The notes under the pieces: generated by a model | Told to the model about the DNA's origin: nothing | The model's database searches: none | Seen by the model: only the letters and a program-made list of their open reading frames with translations | Assembly: GCF_024757985.1 (NCBI RefSeq) | Contig: NZ_CP103289.1 | Location: 124,001-188,000 of the forward strand | Direction: 5' to 3' | From: Cellulomonas sp. NS3 | GTDB taxonomy: Bacteria; Actinomycetota; Actinomycetes; Actinomycetales; Cellulomonadaceae | DNA length: 64,000 bases | In this document: piece after piece, positions 6,948-14,712 of the stretch | Layout: the number at the start of each line of letters is the position of its first letter | Numbering within the stretch: the first letter of the stretch is position 1 | Translations under genes and position numbers: made by a program

Positions 6948-8602
6948 TGCTCGATCACCGCGAACGGCTGCGCGGCCGCCGCCGGCACGCTGGGTGCCGC
7001 CGGCGGCACCCCGGGGCCGGTGGTCGTGACCTGCACCGGTGGCTGCGCGGCGCGGCGCTGCACATCACGACGGGCCCGGCGGGTCGTCGCGGCAGCGGTG
7101 TCGGTGATCGCGCGCATCTGCTCGACCATCCGGAACAGGCCCGCCTCGTCGACCTGGGCGCGCCCCTGCTCCCGCAGCCGGGCCACCGCGGCCTGCTGCT
7201 CCCACAGGGTGACCGGCGGATGAGCCAGCGTCCGGTACGGCACCTCGAGGTAGGAGTTCTCGTCGGGATCGAGGACCCAGATCCGGCTCAGGTCCCGCGG
7301 GTCGCGGCGCAGGATGAACGGGTACAGGTGGTCACGGCGGGCGACCCACGGCTTGAGCGCGTCACAGAAGTAGCGCACGTGATCCACGACGAACCCGGTC
7401 CGAGTGAGTCTCCGGCGGATCACCGGGAGGAAGTCCACCAGGAACGCGGTCTCGCTGGTCACCGTGAGCGGCGCTGACGTGGCGGTCCCTGCGGCCCACA
7501 CCGCGGCCGGGGTCTGCCCAAGCGTGGAGTGCACCTGCCCGTGATACGAGGCCACCGCCAGGGCCAGCCACCGTTCCAACTCCCGGACCGTGAGCACCGC
7601 CCGTGCGTCCGAGTCGTACCCGCCGCGCTCGCGCGGGTTGGAGAACGTGGTCCCCGCCAGTTCGTGGACCTGCTGCATCATCGTGCCGATGACCCGCTCG
7701 ACGATCCCGCCGAAGTGCGGCTGCCCTGGCGGGCGCCACCGCAAGGTGATGCCGTGCTGCTCGCAGCCACGACGCAGCGCCTCGCTCTTGAACTCGGCCG
7801 CGTTGTCGACGTAGACCTCGAGCGGCTTGCCGCTCATCGGCCACACCACCTCCACGCCGAGCCGCTGCAGCCAGCTCCGCTTGTCCATCACCGTGTGCGT
7901 CAGGCACAACCCGACCGACAACGCCGACGGCGCCTCCAAGGTCACCACCAGCCCGACCACGCAGCGACTGAACACGTCGATCGCCACCGTCAGGTACGGC
8001 CGGCCAATCGCGAGCCGGTGCCGCTCGTCGACCACGATCAGATCCATCGAGGTGTGGTCCATCTGCACCTGCTGCAACACCTCCGTCACCGCCGGCGGCA
8101 CCCCGCCCGCGGCCCGCAACGCCCGCGCGATATCCCGGCCCTGCCGGGCCGTGGTCGTGGCGACCGGGTCCAGCCTCGCCGCGCGGCGCGCCAACGTGCC
8201 CCGCGACGGCACCCGCAGGCCCTGAGCTCGGCACCGGCGGGCGACCTCGCGGTGCACAGCCGCCAGTGAGCGGCGCTGCCGGGACACGTACCGACTCCGC
8301 AGCACGTCGCGCATCACCGTCTCGACCGGCTCGGGCAGATGCTCCCGACCCCGGCCGCCGCTGGACCGGCCCGGGACCAGGTCCGACACCACGCCGGACC
8401 CAACACGCCACCGAGCCAGCAGCGCGTACACCTGTCGCCGAGACACCCCCAGCTCCGCCGCCGCGGCATCAGCGGCACGGTGGCCCACCGTCGGGGCGCC
8501 GGCCAGCGGACCGATCACCTCCGCCCGGCGAACCGCGACCGCCCACACCTCCGCCGGCGCAGTCAGCACACCCCGCTCGAGGACCGACGGCTCATCGACC
8601 AT
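6941..8602 (-). CDS. tniA: TniA DDE transposase
   Basis: A 553-residue transposase of the rve/Mu-type integrase fold. N-terminal helix-turn-helix segments (for example AAELGVSRRQVYALLARW at about 48-65) would bind the terminal repeats. The catalytic triad is the Asp of the DHTSMD segment (182 or 187), Asp266 in VYVDNAAEF and Glu302 in GGIVERVIGT; the last two are spaced as in DD35E enzymes. A Mu-transposase-like C-terminal domain follows, then a Pro/Ala-rich tail. The chosen ATG is 144 bases inside the right end of the element; the longer frame starts in the terminal repeat region. It performs the cut-and-join steps with TniB and TniQ. Confidence 0.95.
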   Translation of the reverse strand: MVDEPSVLERGVLTAPAEVWAVAVRRAEVIGPLAGAPTVGHRAADAAAAELGVSRRQVYALLARWRVGSGVVSDLVPGRSSGGRGREHLPEPVETVMRDVLRSRYVSRQRRSLAAVHREVARRCRAQGLRVPSRGTLARRAARLDPVATTTARQGRDIARALRAAGGVPPAVTEVLQQVQMDHTSMDLIVVDERHRLAIGRPYLTVAIDVFSRCVVGLVVTLEAPSALSVGLCLTHTVMDKRSWLQRLGVEVVWPMSGKPLEVYVDNAAEFKSEALRRGCEQHGITLRWRPPGQPHFGGIVERVIGTMMQQVHELAGTTFSNPRERGGYDSDARAVLTVRELERWLALAVASYHGQVHSTLGQTPAAVWAAGTATSAPLTVTSETAFLVDFLPVIRRRLTRTGFVVDHVRYFCDALKPWVARRDHLYPFILRRDPRDLSRIWVLDPDENSYLEVPYRTLAHPPVTLWEQQAAVARLREQGRAQVDEAGLFRMVEQMRAITDTAAATTRRARRDVQRRAAQPPVQVTTTGPGVPPAAPSVPAAAAQPFAVIEQW

Positions 8603-8719
8603 GCCCAGCCTCTCACTGTCGTGCACAGGAGTACGGAGCAAATCGACCGTAGTGCAGGCGAGTCCAGGTCCGCCGAAGGTCCGCCCTTCCGTGCACAGCA
8701 CCTGTCCACGCCCACGGAA

Positions 8720-8746
8720 CCGTGCAGAGGACCTCGGACTCCGACA
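8720..8746 (-). repeat. Right terminal inverted repeat of the transposon
   Basis: Read on the minus strand it starts TGTCGGAG at 8746 and ends CTGCACGG at 8720. Additional TGCAC cores on the same strand follow at about 8691-8695, 8653-8656 and 8621-8626, giving an array of probable TniA binding sites between the end and tniA. Confidence 0.88.
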
Positions 8747-8751
8747 TCGGT
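8747..8751. repeat. 5-bp target site duplication, right copy
   Basis: TCGGT, identical to 2268-2272, directly outside the right terminal repeat. Confidence 0.85.
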
Positions 8752-9155
8752 GCGTCCGTGCAGGGCCTGTCTCAGAACCAAGGAAGTGGGACGTCGCTCA
8801 GCGGCGGTGAGCGGCGGCTCCCGGACGCAGCGGCGCCGGTGTTTCGAAGTCAGGTTCAAGGGTGTCCCGCCGCGTCGTGCGATCACAGCGAGGTGGACGT
8901 GCTCGTCGTGCCCTGCCTACCCGCCGTTCTGCGCCTAGCGTCTGGCTGCCTGCCGAGCCATGGGCGGCCTGTGTCGCTCGATCACCCGCGCGCCTACGAG
9001 GCCTATCGCGCCGCCTGCAGGGGAAGGTCACCGTCAGTGCCTGCGTGTGGGTCATCGCAGTGACGCTAGCTCCGGCCATGAACGGGCGTCAGCCGGCGCG
9101 AGGGCTGGCGCGGCTCGTCGCGACGCGGTACCGCGCTTGAACCGTCGTACGGGCG
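8752..9155. other. Right flank of the transposon, no gene seen
   Basis: Contains GGCCTGTCTCAGAACC at 8764-8779, which is inverted relative to CTTCTGAGACGGCC at 2234-2247; without the transposon the two would lie about 50 bases apart. No convincing coding frame or protein remnant up to the next terminator. Confidence 0.4.
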
Positions 9156-9189
9156 AAGGCCCCGCTGCTCGTGTGTGCAGCGGGGCCTT
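9156..9189. terminator. Hairpin terminator
   Basis: AAGGCCCCGCTG (9156-9167) pairs perfectly with 9178-9189 around a 10-base loop. It lies 78 bases past the stop of the minus-strand membrane protein gene and probably ends its transcript. Confidence 0.7.
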
Positions 9190-9267
9190 GCCTGAGCTCA
9201 CACCGGCGTGCCGTCGGACGGGCCGCCCGGTGCTGCAGCGCCTGGATAGCCGGCGCCGCGGCTGGTG

Positions 9268-9756
9268 TCAGTGCCCGTCGTGGGTGCGGTGGGTGTCGTA
9301 GTCGTGGTCGTCGCCCTCGATCTCCTTGGCGAGCAGGTAGGACCCGACGGCCCAGACCGCTGCGCCGAGGAACCCGACCCACACACCCAGGTCGGTGGCG
9401 AGGTCGTCGCCACGCTCGAGGCCACCCATCGGGTTGAGGGCGAAGGCGAGGCACTGGATGGTGGCGGCGATGCCGACGGCCATCGAGACCAGGGTCAGAC
9501 CGCGGTGCTGGCCGCGGCGGGCGCGCTTGCCGGCGTAGATGAGGGCCACGAGCAGGCCCAGGCCGAGGTAGGCGATGAACGGGACCAGGGAGTCGGTCTC
9601 GTAGCCGGTGCGGGGGTCGGCGTCGTCGGCGGGGTTGACCCAGTTGAGCAGGGGGGAGATGTTGAACACCACGATGCCGGCCGCGGCCACGGCCAGGCCG
9701 GTGCTCTTCGCGCGGCGGGTGTCATGCGTCCCGGTCGAGCCCTTCGATGCGTTCAT
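9268..9756 (-). CDS. Small four-helix membrane protein, unknown function
   Basis: A 162-residue protein with four predicted membrane helices at about 18-35, 56-75, 83-102 and 121-140, a charged N-terminus (MNASKGSTGTHDTRRAK) and an acidic, His-rich cytosolic tail (EIEGDDHDYDTHRTHDGH). The start was chosen at 9756, where GGAG lies nine bases upstream, rather than the upstream ATG at 9825. It stands alone. The tail could bind metal, but that is speculation; I recognise no family. Confidence 0.7.
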   Translation of the reverse strand: MNASKGSTGTHDTRRAKSTGLAVAAAGIVVFNISPLLNWVNPADDADPRTGYETDSLVPFIAYLGLGLLVALIYAGKRARRGQHRGLTLVSMAVGIAATIQCLAFALNPMGGLERGDDLATDLGVWVGFLGAAVWAVGSYLLAKEIEGDDHDYDTHRTHDGH

Positions 9757-10451
9757 GGGGGGTGTCTCCGATATCCAGGGGTACGGCCCCACGATCGATC
9801 GCCGGGCCACCCGCAAGGTTGGCACCGCTCCCGCACCCTCGCCACCGGTGGTGCTGCCGAAACGCCTGCCCTACGCCGACTGAAACGACCCGTACACGCG
9901 CGGTCGGTTTGGCTGAAGCACGCCATGGGTTGACAGCCGGGGTCATGCCCGAGGGGTCGTTGGCTTGTGAGCTTGCTCGCTTTGCGTGGACCGTCTGCGA
10001 TGAACGGCTACTCGCCGGGCGATCGTTGTCCGCTGGGGTGCTGGCCGTGCAGGCGTCCGTTCCCACAACCAGCTCCGATTTCTTCCGCCGACGTGAAGGC
10101 GCGCACCGTCGTCGCGCGAGACGAGCACGCGAGATCGGTTAGTGAGCGCGGACGCACGCGGCGACCGAAGAGCACCGCCTCGCGGCGTCCCCGCCCACGT
10201 GATGACGGCCGGATCAGTGGTCAGGTGGCGCGCAGCACTGTGCGAGAAGTCGGCGGCCAGAAACCGCAGAAGCGGTCAACCTGCGCTGGACTCCACCCTT
10301 GCGTGAGAGTTGAGGTCTGTGGCCTCGCTCACGGCGGGTCCCGCCCCGCGTGGCAGACAGCAGCCTGGGAACTGCATCCCAGCGTCAAGAGGACTACTGA
10401 CGGCTCACCCGGGTCGGGTCGGCCAGGGCCTTGAAGGTGCGCGCGAGTGGG
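9757..10451. other. Long intergenic region with one copy of a 95-bp repeat
   Basis: Nearly 700 bases without a convincing gene. It contains 9928-10022, which resembles the leader of the STAS-ANTAR gene at 14596-14690. The frames across it have no ribosome binding sites and no recognisable protein features. Confidence 0.45.
9928..10022 (+). repeat. 95-bp repeat, copy 1 (orphan)
   Basis: Aligns end to end with 14596-14690. Shared blocks include GGTTGACAGC at the start, GGGGTCATGC, a 24-base block starting GTGGACCGTCTGCG, and GCCGGGCGA at the end. Copy 2 precedes a STAS-ANTAR gene; no gene follows copy 1, so it may be the remains of a duplicated promoter or gene. Confidence 0.7.
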
Positions 10452-11393
10452 TCAGCGGTCCTCGTCCGGTCGGTCGCCGGTCCGCTCTTCCGCCGACCGT
10501 CGGTGGATCGCGGCCAGAAGATCGGGTGACGGCTGCACGACCCTGATGTCGGCGGGCATGTCGATCTTCGCATCGATGAGCGCTCGGGCGACGGTCTCGA
10601 TGACGCGGTCGCGTGTCTCGAGTGCCTCGAGCTGGCGAGCGCCGGACCAGAACCGCAGGTCGAAGTTGATCGTCGACGGCGCGAGCTCGGTGAGGAGGCA
10701 CTCCGGCGGGGGATCGTCCGCCACGCCGGGTACCCGGCGAACCGCATCGAGCGCGATCGATCGTGCCCGGCCGAGGTCGGTCGAGTAGTCGACGCCGATC
10801 GTGACTGTCGTACGGATGTGTGCGTAGCCGGTCTGGACGGTGAGGACTTCGCCGTGCACGGTGCTGTTCGGGACCAGGACGCGGCGTCCGTCGAACGTCC
10901 GCACGACCGTCTCGCGCAGGTTCACCTCCTCGACCGTGCCCTGGGTCGCACCGACAGCGATCTGGTCACCGGCCGTGAACGGCTCGCGGACGAGGATGAT
11001 CACGCCCGCGAAGAGGTTCGCGAGCACGTTCTGGAATGCGATGCCGATGGCCACAGACACGATGCCCAGGCCGCCGAGGACGTCGACGGGCTGCACGCTC
11101 GGGAAGGCCACGGTCAGGCCCGCGCCGACCGCGAGGGCGCCCAGAAGGAAGGCAGCGAGCGTGGAGAACACGCGCGCGTAGGAGGGCGTGTGCCGGCGTG
11201 CCAGCCACCAGCGCACCATCACACGCACCAGCCTCGCGAGCAGGATGCCGACGACGACGACGCCGGCCCCGATGGCCAGCTGGCGTGGCTCGATCGCCGG
11301 CAGCTCCAACCCGCTGCCCGCTCGGGACAACTCGCGGCTCTCGCCCTCGGGCGCCACGGTGACCCAGCGGAGCGAGGAGCCAGTGACAAGCAT
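10452..11393 (-). CDS. mscS: Mechanosensitive ion channel, MscS family
   Basis: A 313-residue protein with about three membrane helices; the pore-lining helix reads VSVAIGIAFQNVLANLFAGV and is followed by the typical beta domain (REPFTAGDQIAVG, then GTVEEVNLRETVVRTFDGRR and the VLVPNS motif). This is the core MscS architecture, somewhat longer at the N-terminus than E. coli MscS. It opens on hypo-osmotic shock to release solutes. It is divergent from the DUF2254 gene, with about 155 bases between them. Confidence 0.93.
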   Translation of the reverse strand: MLVTGSSLRWVTVAPEGESRELSRAGSGLELPAIEPRQLAIGAGVVVVGILLARLVRVMVRWWLARRHTPSYARVFSTLAAFLLGALAVGAGLTVAFPSVQPVDVLGGLGIVSVAIGIAFQNVLANLFAGVIILVREPFTAGDQIAVGATQGTVEEVNLRETVVRTFDGRRVLVPNSTVHGEVLTVQTGYAHIRTTVTIGVDYSTDLGRARSIALDAVRRVPGVADDPPPECLLTELAPSTINFDLRFWSGARQLEALETRDRVIETVARALIDAKIDMPADIRVVQPSPDLLAAIHRRSAEERTGDRPDEDR

Positions 11394-11548
11394 GGGTCGA
11401 GTGTCCCCGTGCCCGCCCCGGTCGGCGCGCGGACGGCGTCAGGGATGAATGCGCGGGCGCGCCCGGCACTCCGCGGCGAGGCGCGTCAGCGGCACACCAT
11501 GGGGGCCTGTGCCGGCATGATCGCGGCAGATCCGTCCTGATCCCTGGC

Positions 11549-12910
11549 ATGGTGGGCGGGATGACTCTCGTGCAACGTCTGAGCGAGCGGTTCTGGTTCA
11601 TCCCGGCGCTCATGTGCGCGGCAGCGTTCGTGCTCGCGGAGACCTTCATCGCGCTCGACCGCCGGCTCGGCGACCTCCTCGTACCGGGCTGGGCATCGGT
11701 CTTCCTGTACCGCGTCGGGGAGAGCGGGAGCCGGGACATCCTGGGGGCTATCGCCTCGTCCAGCCTCGCGGTCGCAGGTACGACCTTCTCCATCACCATG
11801 GCAGTGCTCGCGCTGACCTCGTCGACCTACGGGCCCCGACTGGTACGCAACTTCATGGCAGACAGGGGCAACCAGGCGGTCCTGGGCGTCTTCGTCTCGA
11901 CCTTTCTCTACAGCCTGATCACCCTTCGGTCCATCCGCGTGCTGGGCGACCCCGGCAATCAGGATGCCGAGGTCTTCGTCCCCCACCTCGCGGTCAACGC
12001 CGCCGTCATCCTCGCCGTGGTGAACGTCGCCGTCCTCATCTACTTCATCCACCACATCAGCGACTCCATCCAGGTCTCGACGCTCGCCAGCGCCGTGCGC
12101 TCCGACCTCCTCCGGGTGATCGACCGGCTCTATCCCGACGACGTCGGACGTGCCCAGCCCGCGCACGAGGAGCACACGACCGCTGCGCTGGCGATCGTCG
12201 AAGCGCACGGTGCGCCGGTCACCGCCGAGCGTTGCGGCTACATCCAGTCCATCCGTGACGAGGAGCTGATGGACGCTGCTCGGCGGTACGACGTGCTGCT
12301 CGCGCTGCAGGTGCGCCCCGGCGAGTACGTCCTCGACAACACGGTCACGGTGCTGATCCATCCGCCGGATCGGGCCGACGACCGGCTGATCCGGTCCATC
12401 CGGTCCGCGACGCAGATCGCTGACGCGCGCAGCCCTCACCAGGACCCAGAGTTTGCCGTCCAGCAGCTCACAGAGATGGCAGTCCGGGCGCTCTCACCGG
12501 GCACCAACGACCCCTATACCGCGATCAACGCCCTCAACGACCTCTCCGCGGGCCTCGCCCGACTCGTCGCGCGCACACCACCATCGCCCGCACGCCTGGA
12601 CAAGAACGGCTCCCTGAGGGTGCACGCCCCGGCAGTGGACGCGCGTCACCTCATCGGGGCGGTGATCGACAGCATGAGGTGGTACGCAGCCTCATCACCA
12701 CAGGTCATGCACGCCACCCTGGACGTCCTCGAGCGCGTCGGCGACCACGCCGCCACGGCGGACCTTCGCGCGGACCTCGTCAGACACGTCGATCTCCTCG
12801 AGGCGGCGTTCACCAATGCCGGACTTCAGCATCACGACGTCACCGAGCTCACCCGCCACGCTGCGTCCGTGCGCCGTTCCCTCTTCCGCGCCGGCTCCAG
12901 CCACGCCTGA
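11549..12910 (+). CDS. DUF2254 family membrane protein
   Basis: A 453-residue predicted inner-membrane protein. The first half has four membrane helices (around residues 17-35, 60-85, 110-128 and 148-170), with the family-typical FSITMAVLALTSSTYGPRL segment at about 78-96. The second half is a soluble domain with GTNDPYTAINALNDL, the most conserved part of the family. Function is unknown across bacteria. A second start, MTLVQRL at 11561, is equally possible because GGTGGGCGGG precedes it closely. Neighbouring MscS and YetF-like genes give a membrane/stress context only. Confidence 0.85.
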   Translation: MVGGMTLVQRLSERFWFIPALMCAAAFVLAETFIALDRRLGDLLVPGWASVFLYRVGESGSRDILGAIASSSLAVAGTTFSITMAVLALTSSTYGPRLVRNFMADRGNQAVLGVFVSTFLYSLITLRSIRVLGDPGNQDAEVFVPHLAVNAAVILAVVNVAVLIYFIHHISDSIQVSTLASAVRSDLLRVIDRLYPDDVGRAQPAHEEHTTAALAIVEAHGAPVTAERCGYIQSIRDEELMDAARRYDVLLALQVRPGEYVLDNTVTVLIHPPDRADDRLIRSIRSATQIADARSPHQDPEFAVQQLTEMAVRALSPGTNDPYTAINALNDLSAGLARLVARTPPSPARLDKNGSLRVHAPAVDARHLIGAVIDSMRWYAASSPQVMHATLDVLERVGDHAATADLRADLVRHVDLLEAAFTNAGLQHHDVTELTRHAASVRRSLFRAGSSHA

Positions 12911-12995
12911 TCCACGGCAGCTCATCGGCCGCCGGACGACAGGACCTCCGCGCCGTCGTCGGGCGCCTGGCCGCGTCGGCTGATACGCAAGGGGG

Positions 12996-13499
12996 ATGTG
13001 GTTCGACTCCTGGAGCGATCTGATTCGCGTGGGCCTCGTCGGTGCTGCGGCTTACGTGACGCTCGTGGTCCTGCTCCGCCTCTCAGGCAAACGGACGCTG
13101 GCCAAGCTCAACGCCTTCGATCTCGTCGTGACGGTGGCCCTGGGATCCACCCTTGCCACGATCCTGCTGAGCACCGACGTGTCGTGGGTTGAAGGTGTCG
13201 CCGCCATGGTGCTCCTCGTGGGTGTGCAGTTCCTCGTGTCCTGGGGATCGGCACGCTTGCCCCGAGGTCGCGCGTTCGTCACCTCCCGGCCCACGGTGCT
13301 GCTGCGCGACGGTGTACCGCTGGACGACCGCATGCGCCAGCAGCGCGTCACCCTCGCTGAGGTGCGACAGGCAGTGCGGAGCACAGGCGTCGGAGGGCTA
13401 GATCTGGTGGCAGCCGTGGTGCTCGAGAGTGACGGGACACTCAGCGTCATCACCCTCGCGCAGTCCGGCGACGGATCCGCCCTGCACGACCTCCACTGA
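12996..13499 (+). CDS. YetF-like DUF421 membrane protein
   Basis: A 167-residue protein with three N-terminal membrane helices (residues about 8-28, 38-60, 63-83) and a C-terminal cytosolic DUF421 domain. The hallmark segment RLSGKRTLAKLNAFDLVVTV at about 28-47 identifies the family. AAGGGGG runs up to the ATG, so translation may begin leaderless or at this ATG. The function of YetF proteins is not settled; some are linked to spore or envelope biology in Bacillus. Confidence 0.88.
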   Translation: MWFDSWSDLIRVGLVGAAAYVTLVVLLRLSGKRTLAKLNAFDLVVTVALGSTLATILLSTDVSWVEGVAAMVLLVGVQFLVSWGSARLPRGRAFVTSRPTVLLRDGVPLDDRMRQQRVTLAEVRQAVRSTGVGGLDLVAAVVLESDGTLSVITLAQSGDGSALHDLH

Positions 13500-13730
13500 G
13501 GTGACTTCTTCGGATCGAGCCGAACGGACTGTGACAGCCGTCTGTCTCGTGGGTCTCTCGCTCGTGGTCAGTGCGGGGCGCAGGTTGTGCGTGGAGGCGC
13601 GTGCGGCGGCCCATCGAGGGCCGGGACTGGCGGTGGGACGGGGGTGCGCGGACAGCAAGTCACCTGACGGCGCGAGTCGTTGGTAGGTCGGGCGCAGCCG
13701 CGGCAATGGTTCGCACGGAGACACCGTCCT
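13500..13730. other. Gap between convergent genes
   Basis: No gene recognised; the minus-strand GAF-ANTAR gene ends at 13731, and frames read further than this are the out-of-phase extension of its broken N-terminal part. Confidence 0.35.
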
Positions 13731-14470
13731 CTAGGCAAGGAACTGAGACGCGGCGGCTGAGAGGGCGGCGGCCGCGGACGTGCGGGGACAGTAGGTGCGG
13801 ACGATTGTTCGGGCGAGGGCGAGGGCGGGGAGGTCGAGGCCGGCGCGATCGGCGGCGTCGGTGAGTGTGCGTCGGGCGCTGTGGGGGTCGATCCGGTCCT
13901 GGCCGATGAGGTAGCCGACGGCTTGCTCGATGACGTCTCGGTCGTCCAGTGCCTGGGGAGCGTCCTGGGCGTAGGTGCGGGTGCGGAAGGGGAGGTCAGC
14001 GTTGGCGATCGCGTACTGGACGCCGGGGCCCAGGACCGCTTGCAGCGCTTCTTGGGCGTGGTCGAATGCGTGCGGGTCGGCGGCGTCGAGGGTGATCGAG
14101 CCCTGTCCGACCCCGGCATCATCCGTGGCATCGACAGGCTGCTGCGTACGTGCGCGGCGGCGGTCGCGAAGTGCTGCCAGCGGTCTTCGGCGAGCATGTC
14201 GCCGACGGTGAAGTCGGCTCCGGTGAGTGCGGTGTCGACGCACGGTCCGCCGTCGATGTCCTGGGCGGCGTCGAGCTCGGCGGCGATCTGGGAGTAGGCC
14301 ACGAGGGTGAAGGTGAGTGCGCTGTCGGCGAGGGTGAGGCTGATCCCGACGCTCGAGGGCACGATCGCCGCTACGGCATCCGCGAGGCGGCGGATGGCGG
14401 TCTCGAGGTCGAGGTCGGAGGTGGAACTGAGCTCGCGCGGCAACTCGGCTGTTCCGGGTAGGGGTTCCAT
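13731..14470 (-). pseudogene. GAF-ANTAR regulator, frame broken in the middle
   Basis: The start MEPLPGTAELP at 14470 has GGCGGAG just upstream. Its first frame encodes a GAF-like domain (LDLETAIRRLADAVAAIVPS, then GISLTLADSALTFTLVAYS and GPCVDTALTG). At about 14124-14126 the frame shifts: inserting one base after the Pro of LSMP continues the protein in the frame that reads DDAGVGQGSITLDAADPH, ending in an ANTAR domain (DRDVIEQAVGYLIGQDRID). The repaired protein would be 246 residues, the normal GAF-ANTAR size. ANTAR domains bind two-hairpin RNA motifs and act as antiterminators. A true one-base deletion or a sequencing error are both possible. Confidence 0.78.
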
Positions 14471-14595
14471 CGCTCCGCCGTGGCCCGGGAGGCTTCGCCT
14501 CGCTTGCTCGTGTGCCCCTGGTGCCGGAGGTTCACGTCCGTAGCGTTCAACCGCGCGGCCCAGCGCAGCGGATCGCCACTCGGCGCACTTCCACC

Positions 14596-14690
14596 GGTTG
14601 ACAGCAGGGGTCATGCTGGAGATGTCGTCGGCTCTTTGAGCCCGCTCCTTCGAGTGGACCGTCTGCGATGAACGGCTTCATGCCGGGCGA
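14596..14690 (+). repeat. 95-bp repeat, copy 2, upstream of the STAS-ANTAR gene
   Basis: About 80 percent identical to 9928-10022 with one small compensating gap on each side in the middle. It ends 23 bases before the preferred start codon of the STAS-ANTAR gene, so it probably carries its promoter or leader. Confidence 0.7.
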
Positions 14691-14712
14691 ACGCAGTCCG
14701 CCGAGGATCCTG

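Larger units (their letters stand above)
2273..8746. mobile_element. Complete Tn5053/Tn402-like (tniABQR) transposon
   Basis: The 6474-bp element has 27-bp imperfect inverted repeats (20 of 27 matching), both starting TGTC and ending TGCACGG, flanked by identical TCGGT. Tn5053 terminal repeats have the same layout: TGTC, 15 bases, then CTGCAC. It carries tniA, tniB and tniQ in one overlapping operon reading away from the right end, a serine resolvase (tniR) converging on tniQ, and between resolvase and left end a two-gene cargo of unknown function. Gene order matches Tn5053, with tniR and cargo at the far end. The apparent frameshift in tniQ would make the copy non-autonomous if real. The cargo shows lower GC and rarer codons than the chromosome around it. 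Confidence 0.92.

Noticed and set aside
8764..8779. TGTCTCAGAACC as the true end of the tni transposon
   Set aside because: It points away from the tni genes, and the end defined by TGTC-N15-CTGCACGG at 8746 has a matching partner at 2273 and an exact 5-bp duplication.
9967..10434. A 155-codon plus-strand gene across the orphan 95-bp repeat
   Set aside because: No ribosome site, Arg/Ser/Pro-rich shadow composition and no domain features.
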